Source of the DNA: Gulosibacter massiliensis
GTDB taxonomy: Bacteria; Actinomycetota; Actinomycetes; Actinomycetales; Microbacteriaceae
NCBI GenBank assembly: GCA_943325745.2
Contig: CALPQP020000029.1
Location: 1 to 9,094, forward strand
Length of the DNA: 9,094 nt
Reading direction: 5' to 3'
Shown one piece after another: positions 1 through 5,555 of the stretch. Below the pieces are notes generated by a model. The model saw only the letters and a program-made list of their open reading frames with translations, was not told the DNA's origin and did not search any database. How positions within the stretch are numbered: position 1 is the stretch's first letter; each line of letters opens with the position of its first letter. The translations under genes and the position numbers were made by a program.

Positions 1-1285
1 CGCCGTTTTCCGCAGTACCCGTCTTTCCGGCGACAGACACTCCGCGGATTCGTGCACCGCTGGCAACTCCGTCAGTCACGCTGGCAACCATCATGTCGCG
101 AAGAAGGCTCGCCGTGTCGGGCCCAATCGGTGTCGAGTATTCAACGGGAGTGAATGGGGCGAGAGGCGAAAGATCGCGCGCAAGAACCGAGTCGACGATC
201 GTGGGGGACATGAGGACACCGCCGTTGGCAATCGCGGAACTGATCATCACGATTTGCATCGGAGTGACACGGACATCGAACTGTCCGAACGCAGACAGCA
301 TCAATTGCGCCTCGTCCATTCCTGATGGATATGTTGACGGAGTGACGACCATCGGAATCTCGACCGTCGCACCGAATCCGAACGCTTCGGCGTAGTCGTG
401 AATTCGGGACTCACCGACTTGAGTGCCGATTTGGGCAAACGGAATATTGCACGACAACCGCAGCGCTGTGGCGATTGTCACCGACTCCCCGGGGCCACAG
501 GAATCTCCGCTCCAGTTCCGAATCACAGAGTCACTCAGGGGTAACTTCAGTTTCGCTGGGTTGGGAACGGTTGACCGTTCCGACATGATGCCCGAATCGA
601 GAGCGGCGGCGGCGACAACGAGTTTGAAGACCGATCCGGGGTGGTACAGGTCACCAGTGATTGCTCGGTTGATCAACGGCTGGGACCCCGAATTGACGAG
701 ACTCGTGTATTTCGATAGAACCGACTCGCTGTTATGGGACGCCAAATCATTCGGGTCAAACGACGGTGTGCTGACGAGCGCGAGGATTCGCCCGGTCGAC
801 GGCTCGATGGCGATGGCGGCACCCGTGAGTTCGCCCAGTGCGTCACGAGCCGCTTGTTGAACGGCAGCATTAACCGTGAGTTTGACCGATGCCCCTCGCG
901 GATCGGTGCCTGAGACGAGGGCCATGACTTGGTCAAAGAACTGCGAGTTTGATTGTCCACTGAGCTTGTCGTTCATCGCAAACTCAAGCCCGCTGATTCC
1001 CTGATTGATCGTGTAATACCCGGTGATCGGGGCGTACAGGCCTCCACCGTGATAAGTGCGTTGGTAGCGGTAAACGTCGTCGACCGGAACGGACTCAGCG
1101 ATAAGGGTAGAACCGACGAGAATCGAGCCGCGTTCGGTCGCGTAGGAGTCGTATAGCGTGCGCACGTTTCGGGGGTCTACTCGAAGGTTGTCTACCTGAA
1201 AAACCTGGATTACGGTTGCCGATACGAAAAGAGCACCGAAAAGCACGCCTATTCCGATGCTGACGCGATTCAGCTCCTTGATCAT
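1..1285 (-). CDS. pbpA: Class B penicillin-binding protein PbpA, C-terminus cut by window edge
   Basis: This is a monofunctional peptidoglycan transpeptidase that cross-links septal or lateral wall outside the membrane, working with the SEDS protein encoded just upstream. My own translation gives 428 residues before the left edge. An N-terminal membrane anchor lies at about residues 8-28, followed by a linker/dimerisation domain containing the ATERGSIL segment. The transpeptidase domain starts near 155, with the catalytic motif SVFK (S218, K221), SCN (278-280) and KTGT (421-424). M. tuberculosis PbpA is about 490 residues, so roughly 60 residues are missing beyond the edge. The ATG start overlaps the rodA stop by four bases (ATGA). 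An AGAGG about ten bases upstream could be the ribosome site. Cysteines 263 and 279 flank the active site and might pair. The family assignment is firm; the name PbpA rather than FtsI rests on gene order. Confidence 0.95.
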   Translation of the reverse strand, partial: MIKELNRVSIGIGVLFGALFVSATVIQVFQVDNLRVDPRNVRTLYDSYATERGSILVGSTLIAESVPVDDVYRYQRTYHGGGLYAPITGYYTINQGISGLEFAMNDKLSGQSNSQFFDQVMALVSGTDPRGASVKLTVNAAVQQAARDALGELTGAAIAIEPSTGRILALVSTPSFDPNDLASHNSESVLSKYTSLVNSGSQPLINRAITGDLYHPGSVFKLVVAAAALDSGIMSERSTVPNPAKLKLPLSDSVIRNWSGDSCGPGESVTIATALRLSCNIPFAQIGTQVGESRIHDYAEAFGFGATVEIPMVVTPSTYPSGMDEAQLMLSAFGQFDVRVTPMQIVMISSAIANGGVLMSPTIVDSVLARDLSPLAPFTPVEYSTPIGPDTASLLRDMMVASVTDGVASGARIRGVSVAGKTGTAENG

Positions 1286-2676
1286 GCTCCCACCGCCTCT
1301 TCTCGCTGGTGACGAACAGTGTCACTGAGACGCAGGAGCAGCGCGACGATAATCCAGTTCGCCACGAGTGACGAACCGCCAGCAGCAAGGAACGGTGTTG
1401 TGAGTCCTGTCACCGGGATTACTCGGGTGACCCCGCCCACCACGATAAAAACCTGTAGTGCGATGACAAAAGTGAGGCCGACCGCGAGCAGCCGGCCGAA
1501 ATCATCCGAACCATTGACTCCGATTCGAATTCCTCGCGCGACAAAAAGCATGAACAACGTCAAAATCGCAAAGACGCCGATGAGACCGAGTTCTTCACCA
1601 AGGCTCGCCATGATGTAGTCCGATTCCGCGAGGGGGACGATTCCAGGGTGACCGGCGCCAAGCCCGGTTCCCACGATTCCGCCGGACGCAAACCCGAACA
1701 GTCCTTGGACGAGCTGATAGGAACCACCCACAGCGTCGTAATTCGCTTGGTTGAACGAATCGAGCCACGCCGTGAAACGACCCTGAACGTAGGTGAGGAA
1801 TTGGCTCGCGACGAGGGCACCTGTTCCGAAAAGACCACCGCCCACAACGAACCAGATAGCACGACCCGTTGCGACGTACATCAGGACGAGGAAGAGACCG
1901 AAGTACAACAGGGATGTTCCAAGGTCGCGCTGGAAGATCAAAACGAGCATTGCAATTACCCAGACAACAAAGATTGGGCCGAGGTCCTTGATTCGAGGCC
2001 ACGTCACCCCAAACATCCGCGTTCCCACCACCGACAGGGAGTCGCGCGCAGTGACGAGATAACCGGCAAAGAAGAGCGCTAGCGCGATTTTGCCGATTTC
2101 GCCCGGCTGGAAAGTTACGAAACCGAGGTTGACCCATAACCGTGCGCCGTTGATGGTCGTGCCGATGAAGGGGACGAGCGGGAGCAGCAAAAGACCGACG
2201 CCGACGAGCATCCACACGTAGCGATATCGCTGCAATACTCGGTGGTTCCGGACGACAATGATGACGACTATCGCCACGACAATGGCGATTGCGGTCCAGA
2301 CCATCTGCCGAGTCGCGTTGGCCTGCCACCCCGTGAGCCCAGCGGAAAGGTCGAGGCGATAGATCATGGCAATTCCGAGCCCGTTGAGAAGCGTCACAAT
2401 GGGCAAGATGAGCGGGTCCGCATCGCGGGCGACGAATCGTTGTGCGACGTGCATAGCAAGCACAATCGCACCCAGTCCCAGGCTCAGCCCGATAATGGGA
2501 GGATTCAGTTTTCCTGTCGCACCGAGGTCGACGAGCGCGAGCGCGGCCGACGTCACAATCATCGCGAAGATGATGAGAGTGGCCTCGAGGTTGCGTAACT
2601 TGGTGGGCACCTTGAGGCGCAGCATCAACTGCTCGGTGATCGTCGAATACTCGGTGTTATTGGGACTGAGTGACAT
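1282..2676 (-). CDS. rodA: SEDS-family peptidoglycan glycosyltransferase RodA (FtsW/RodA/SpoVE)
   Basis: This polytopic membrane enzyme polymerises lipid II into glycan strands and partners with a class B PBP, here pbpA immediately downstream. With the ATG at 2676 it is 464 residues, close to the usual length, with about ten hydrophobic segments. Family signatures are visible: GARLWVNLG and FQPGEIGK near residues 177-196, the QRDLGTS segment with the presumed catalytic Asp at about 251, AESDYIMASLGEELG near 350-364, and GLTTPFLAAGGSS near 424-436. A TTG at 2694 would add six residues. I prefer the ATG because AAAGGA lies six bases before it, while the TTG has no well-placed ribosome site. The start lies 20 bases inside the end of pstP, so translation is probably coupled. 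The position between pstP and pbpA indicates RodA rather than FtsW. Confidence 0.95.
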   Translation of the reverse strand: MSLSPNNTEYSTITEQLMLRLKVPTKLRNLEATLIIFAMIVTSAALALVDLGATGKLNPPIIGLSLGLGAIVLAMHVAQRFVARDADPLILPIVTLLNGLGIAMIYRLDLSAGLTGWQANATRQMVWTAIAIVVAIVVIIVVRNHRVLQRYRYVWMLVGVGLLLLPLVPFIGTTINGARLWVNLGFVTFQPGEIGKIALALFFAGYLVTARDSLSVVGTRMFGVTWPRIKDLGPIFVVWVIAMLVLIFQRDLGTSLLYFGLFLVLMYVATGRAIWFVVGGGLFGTGALVASQFLTYVQGRFTAWLDSFNQANYDAVGGSYQLVQGLFGFASGGIVGTGLGAGHPGIVPLAESDYIMASLGEELGLIGVFAILTLFMLFVARGIRIGVNGSDDFGRLLAVGLTFVIALQVFIVVGGVTRVIPVTGLTTPFLAAGGSSLVANWIIVALLLRLSDTVRHQREEAVGA

Positions 2677-3895
2677 TCTCAATCCTTTCGACAACTAGCA
2701 GAGCTTCTTCCAGGCTCGACTTGGGGATGGTGAGTTCGACGGACGTTCGGAGAAACTGCGAGAGTGACGTTAAGGGAATGTTGGTGTCGCGCACAACCGT
2801 GTTGAGGGGAATTGACCCAATGTCGGCGTTCACGCCGCGGTAGATTACGACGCTGTCTTGGTCGGATCCAACGAAGAACTGCGATTGTGTCCAGACGTAA
2901 CTGTAGATGCCGATGAGCGCGAGAGCGGCGAGGGCACTGGTGAGATAAAGCGACCACCGGATTCGACGTTTTGCCGCGCGCCGTTTGTCCTCGGCAATGA
3001 GCGTGTCGAGATAGTCGGCGGTTTCGAAGTATTCCTCTTCCTCCGAGGTTGCAACGGGAAAAAAGATTCGCGATGCGATTTTTGGAAGGCGCTGGGTAAT
3101 CGTGTCAAAGATAAGCGGTTGCGACGCTGCTCCGACGAGCATCGGTTTGGCGGTGGCGCTCATGTTGGTCTCGTTGACACCTGCAATCACCACCGTCACG
3201 TTGTCGGGTGCACCGCGTTCGAGCGCAAGGTTGATGAGTTTGCCGGCGGCTTTGGCCGCATCCGGTTCGGATTTAAGAACGTTGGCAATGGCATTTTCGG
3301 TTGCATAGCCGCACAAACCGTCGGAGCACAACATCCAGCGATCGCCGGGTTCGGTGTCGAGAACCGCGGTGTCGACATCAACGATTCCCGCAACATCGCC
3401 CAAAACTCGCATGAGAACGTTGCGACGCGGGTGCACCAACGCTTCCTCAGGCGAAATGCGTCCCGTTTCCACGAGCTTCTGCACAAACGTGTGGTCGGTC
3501 GTGATTTGTTCGAGGATTCCACCGCGGAGGCGATAAATGCGCGAATCACCGATGTGCGCAATGACCACCTGGTTGTTGTGGCGAAGAAGCGCGCTTACCG
3601 TCGTTCCCATGCCGGAGAGGTCGGGGTGTTCGCGCACCGCCTCGATGAGTTCGGCGGCACTGTTCTTCACCGATTCCACGAGACGCTCTTGAGCTATTTC
3701 GATCGATTCAAAGCGTTCATCGGCGACGGCGGTGACGGCTTGGGTCGCGAGCGAACTGGCGACGTCGCCACCCGCGTGACCACCCATCCCGTCGGCGACA
3801 AGAAAGAGATGGGTACCGGCGTAACCCGAGTCCTGATTGCTTGCTCGGACTCGCCCTATGTGACTGCTCGCCACCGAGAGGACGCGGGCGTCCAC
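2657..3895 (-). CDS. pstP: PP2C-family Ser/Thr protein phosphatase PstP, membrane-anchored
   Basis: This metal-dependent phosphatase reverses phosphorylation by PknA/PknB-type kinases on cell-wall and division proteins. The cytoplasmic PP2C domain (about 1-240) shows SNQD (19-22), VADGMGGHAGG with metal ligands D35-G36, IGDSR (115-119), TTDHT (132-136), CSDGL with D192, and GAPDNVTVV with D231. A linker with an acidic run (EEEE, 285-288) and a basic stretch (304-313) precedes one membrane helix at about 315-335. Only about 77 residues follow outside the cell. The total is 412 residues against about 514 in M. tuberculosis PstP, so the juxtamembrane/external part is short. The start is GTG, preceded by GAGG five bases upstream, and shares one base with the fhaB stop (TAGTG). 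Confidence 0.95.
   Translation of the reverse strand: MDARVLSVASSHIGRVRASNQDSGYAGTHLFLVADGMGGHAGGDVASSLATQAVTAVADERFESIEIAQERLVESVKNSAAELIEAVREHPDLSGMGTTVSALLRHNNQVVIAHIGDSRIYRLRGGILEQITTDHTFVQKLVETGRISPEEALVHPRRNVLMRVLGDVAGIVDVDTAVLDTEPGDRWMLCSDGLCGYATENAIANVLKSEPDAAKAAGKLINLALERGAPDNVTVVIAGVNETNMSATAKPMLVGAASQPLIFDTITQRLPKIASRIFFPVATSEEEEYFETADYLDTLIAEDKRRAAKRRIRWSLYLTSALAALALIGIYSYVWTQSQFFVGSDQDSVVIYRGVNADIGSIPLNTVVRDTNIPLTSLSQFLRTSVELTIPKSSLEEALLVVERIENVTQSQ
2683..2688 (-). promoter_or_regulatory. Ribosome binding site of rodA, inside the end of pstP
   Basis: AAAGGA on the minus strand sits six bases before the ATG at 2676. It decides between that ATG and the upstream TTG at 2694. It lies within the last codons of pstP, consistent with reinitiation by ribosomes finishing pstP. 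Confidence 0.6.
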
Positions 3896-4392
3896 TATGG
3901 CCTCAGTTCAAAAATGGTCGAGCCGACGGACACGGGGGTGTACATCGGAACGGGAGTGGGGACGCTCACGCGCTGGTTATCGACAAATGTGCCGTTGGTG
4001 GAGCCCAGATCTTGAATGACCCAGTCGCCGTTCCACAATTGCAAGCGCGCGTGGTTGGTCGACGTATATTCGTCGCGGATGACGAGACCCGATTGTGCGC
4101 TGCGACCGATAGTGAGCTTGTCTGACTCGAGCGGAATTTCAAGCCCTTCGCGCGCGCCCGCGACAATCACGAGTTTCTGTGCCGGGCTCGATGTCGAAGT
4201 GGTTGCGACGGGCGGAAGAAACGGTGACGATTCGGCGCCGGGGTTATGGGTGATGTCGCCCTGCGGCCGATCGCCTCGACGAACATAGTGGCGGAACAGA
4301 TCACTGCGCAACGCGAACACAATTGCGAAGACGAAAACCCACATCAACCCGAGGAAACCGAATCGGAGCACGAAAAGGGTCAGCTCACTCAC
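3895..4392 (-). CDS. fhaB: FhaB (FipA-like): membrane-anchored FHA-domain protein
   Basis: This 165-residue protein has a single N-terminal membrane helix (about 5-28), a short Pro/Ser/Thr-rich linker (about 45-72) and a C-terminal FHA domain (about 73-163) that should bind phosphothreonine peptides. The FHA signature residues are G96-R97, S111-x-x-H114 and N133-G134. The arginine often found before the histidine (SxRH) is asparagine (N113) here. M. tuberculosis FhaB is a similar 155 residues, is a PknA/PknB substrate and has been linked to FtsZ-FtsQ association at the septum; that role is carried over by homology only. The GTG start overlaps the fhaA stop by four bases (GTGA). The upstream ribosome site is weak (a G-run), so coupling to fhaA translation is likely. 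Confidence 0.92.
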   Translation of the reverse strand: MSELTLFVLRFGFLGLMWVFVFAIVFALRSDLFRHYVRRGDRPQGDITHNPGAESSPFLPPVATTSTSSPAQKLVIVAGAREGLEIPLESDKLTIGRSAQSGLVIRDEYTSTNHARLQLWNGDWVIQDLGSTNGTFVDNQRVSVPTPVPMYTPVSVGSTIFELRP

Positions 4393-5060
4393 GCCGAAAC
4401 CCCCGGAAGTATCCGGAAGACCAACTGTGTTCCGCCAATCTGAATGATGTCACCCTGATCGAGGGGCGATGACGTCACCCGAGTTCCATTGAGTTTGGTT
4501 CCATTTGTCGATTGCATGTCTTCGAGACCCGCGATTTTGCCACCCCACAGGATACGAGCGTGGTGACGCGATGCGCCGCTGTCGCTGATTACCACCGTTG
4601 CCGTCGAACCTCGGCCGATGATGATTTCGGGGCCACTCAGGTGAATCGTTTGGCCATTGATTTCGAGCGCGGGGTGCCATTCAGACACCGCGTCGAGAGC
4701 CTGTGACGCGACCTTGATGACGCCACGCGCGATGTCCGACGCGGCGACAAGCGTGATGGACACAGGGGCGGTAAAGCTATATCGCTGACGGGTCGCATAG
4801 GCACGGACTCCGTCGGTCAATTCCCCAATCAGAATGGTGCCGTGAGCGTTGAGCGGCTCAAAGTCCTCGGAATTGAGGCCGACCGTGTAGGCGTGAGGAG
4901 CGAGGATGCGGTCACGCTGGACAACGACCGCGTGTGAATCAATCTCTCTCTTGAGCGCGGCGATGATTTCGATTGGCTGAACACCACCCCGAAAGGACTT
5001 GGCGAATGCGCCGCTGACGAGTCGCTCAAGACCACGTTCAACGTTGTCCAATAAGCCCAC
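4389..5060 (-). CDS. fhaA: FhaA: DUF3662 + FHA adaptor protein, compact form
   Basis: This cytoplasmic phosphothreonine-reading adaptor is the first gene of the fha-pstp-rodA-pbpA operon. The N-terminal 120 or so residues match the FhaA N-terminal (DUF3662) domain, beginning GLLDNVERGLERLVSGAF and including RGGVQPIEI. An FHA domain follows directly (about 131-219) with G149-R150, S164-R165-H166 and N186-G187. No membrane segment is seen. M. tuberculosis FhaA is about 527 residues because a long low-complexity linker separates the two domains; here the protein is 223 residues with almost no linker. In mycobacteria it binds the phosphorylated pseudokinase domain of MviN/MurJ to restrain wall synthesis; whether that holds here is inference. 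The GTG start is supported by GGAGG seven bases upstream. Confidence 0.93.
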   Translation of the reverse strand: MGLLDNVERGLERLVSGAFAKSFRGGVQPIEIIAALKREIDSHAVVVQRDRILAPHAYTVGLNSEDFEPLNAHGTILIGELTDGVRAYATRQRYSFTAPVSITLVAASDIARGVIKVASQALDAVSEWHPALEINGQTIHLSGPEIIIGRGSTATVVISDSGASRHHARILWGGKIAGLEDMQSTNGTKLNGTRVTSSPLDQGDIIQIGGTQLVFRILPGVSA

Positions 5061-5064
5061 GGTT

Positions 5065-5072
5065 CCCCCTCC
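5065..5072 (-). promoter_or_regulatory. Strong ribosome binding site of fhaA
   Basis: On the minus strand GGAGGGGG precedes the GTG at 5060, with the GGAGG core (5068-5072) seven bases away. It is the best Shine-Dalgarno sequence in the operon. This fits entry of ribosomes at fhaA followed by coupled reinitiation in the downstream genes. Confidence 0.75.
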
Positions 5073-5097
5073 ACGGTCGCCCCAATTCTAACCGTGG
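5071..5097. repeat. Inverted repeat in fhaA leader/promoter
   Basis: CCACGGT (5071-5077) and ACCGTGG (5091-5097) form a perfect 7-bp inverted repeat with a 13-base spacer. The spacer holds the candidate fhaA -10 box, and the proximal arm overlaps the Shine-Dalgarno sequence by two bases. It could be an operator or, in a longer transcript, a hairpin beside the ribosome site. A repeat this short can arise by chance; only its placement is suggestive. Confidence 0.35.
5085..5090 (-). promoter_or_regulatory. Candidate -10 box for the fhaA-pbpA operon
   Basis: TAGAAT on the minus strand differs from TATAAT at one position. Transcription would begin about seven bases on, giving a leader of roughly 18 bases that contains the ribosome site. 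No convincing -35 element lies 16-18 bases upstream; a GTGACA-like hexamer at 5107-5102 is too close (11 bases). Confidence 0.35.
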
Positions 5098-5143
5098 TGG
5101 GTGTCACGCCCCTGCACCTCGCGGGATTGGCCGGCGCTCGCCG

Positions 5144-5152
5144 TGATAGCCT
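5144..5152 (+). promoter_or_regulatory. Candidate extended -10 promoter of tRNA-Leu
   Basis: TGATAGCCT fits an extended -10 pattern (TG, one base, then TAnnnT), with the hexamer at 5147-5152. It would start transcription near 5159, about 16 bases before the mature tRNA. No good -35 is seen. Confidence 0.35.
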
Positions 5153-5174
5153 TACGGAGCACGTCTGCGGACGC

Positions 5175-5260
5175 GCGCAAGTGGCGGAATGGCAGACGCG
5201 CTGGCTTCAGGTGCCAGTGTCCGTAAGGGCGTAGGGGTTCAAGTCCCCTCTTGCGCACCA
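5175..5260 (+). tRNA. tRNA-Leu (anticodon CAG), CCA encoded
   Basis: This is an 86-base class II tRNA. The acceptor stem is GCGCAAG (5175-5181) paired with CTTGCGC (5250-5256), followed by discriminator A and an encoded CCA (5258-5260). The anticodon stem CTGGC/GCCAG encloses the loop TTCAGGT, giving anticodon CAG for the CUG codon. A long variable arm (around TGTCCGTAAGGGCG) and the T arm AGGGG-TTCAAGT-CCCCT complete the cloverleaf. It lies divergent from fhaA; from memory, M. tuberculosis also has a tRNA-Leu beside fhaA, so this placement looks ancestral. No duplicated 3' end that would mark an integrated element is seen in the window. Confidence 0.97.
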
Positions 5261-5274
5261 CTGAACCACGTCGA

Positions 5275-5302
5275 TTGCGAGCGCTTCGGAATATTCGATA
5301 GT
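5275..5302 (+). promoter_or_regulatory. Candidate promoter of copZ-copA
   Basis: TTGCGA (5275-5280) and GATAGT (5297-5302) are 16 bases apart and each matches the -35/-10 consensus at four of six positions. An 8-bp palindrome, GAATATTC (5289-5296), abuts the -10 hexamer and could serve as an operator. The copper genes could also be reached by read-through from the tRNA, since no terminator is visible after 5260. The call is weak. Confidence 0.3.
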
Positions 5303-5311
5303 TACTGGGTG

Positions 5312-5329
5312 TTTCACGGGGTAGTGAAA
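5312..5329 (+). repeat. Inverted repeat overlapping the copZ ribosome binding site
   Basis: TTTCAC (5312-5317) and GTGAAA (5324-5329) are a perfect 6-bp inverted repeat around the 6-base loop GGGGTA. The right arm provides the first three bases of the AAAGGA ribosome site (5327-5332), which stands seven bases before the copZ ATG. It may be an operator or a weak hairpin. It is not a recognisable full CsoR or CopY box, although GGGGTA resembles one half of some CsoR sites. Confidence 0.3.
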
Positions 5330-5339
5330 GGAAAACAAC

Positions 5340-5555
5340 ATGAGCACAACAGATTTCGCGGTCACCGGGTTGACCTGTAACCACTGCGTGATGACAGTGT
5401 CACGAGCAGCGGCACTCGTGCCAGGAGTAACGGGGGTCTCGATCGACCTCGTGGCAAACGGCCAGTCGACTCTGCACGTCGAGAGCGATGCCGCCGTCGA
5501 CGCTACTGCCCTTGATAAGGCGATCGTCGAATCCGGATACGAACTCGTCCACTAA
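5340..5555 (+). CDS. copZ: Copper chaperone CopZ (heavy-metal-associated domain protein)
   Basis: This 71-residue cytosolic protein consists of one heavy-metal-associated (HMA) domain. It should bind Cu(I) through the CxxC motif in GLTCNHC (C13, C16, with H15 between) and deliver it to the ATPase encoded next. The rest fits the family: a second helix and strand ending AIVESGYELVH, with the conserved GY near the C-terminus, and the usual length of about 70 residues. The ATG start has AAAGGA seven bases upstream. Its TAA stop overlaps the copA ATG by one base (TAATG), so the chaperone and pump are translated together. The inverted repeat in its leader may matter for control. Cu(I) is the likeliest ion; Ag(I) can bind the same site. 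Confidence 0.93.
   Translation: MSTTDFAVTGLTCNHCVMTVSRAAALVPGVTGVSIDLVANGQSTLHVESDAAVDATALDKAIVESGYELVH

Noticed and set aside
1595..2329. A 244-codon minus-strand frame overlapping rodA in another frame
   Set aside because: It is an Arg-rich out-of-frame translation of rodA, which itself shows all SEDS motifs over the same bases.
2858..4015. A 385-codon plus-strand open frame antisense to pstP and the end of fhaB
   Set aside because: It lies opposite two clearly identified genes, has no recognisable domain and shows Arg/His/Gly-rich shadow composition. GC-leaning codon use leaves antisense frames open.
5241..5260. tRNA-Leu 3' end as an integration site with copZ-copA as cargo
   Set aside because: No second copy of the tRNA end, no integrase and no sharp change in base composition were seen. 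The tRNA-fhaA neighbourhood itself looks ancestral.
5303..5326. CsoR-type operator in the copZ leader
   Set aside because: Only a GGGGTA half resembles the site; the opposite TACCCC half is missing, so the pseudo-palindrome is not there.
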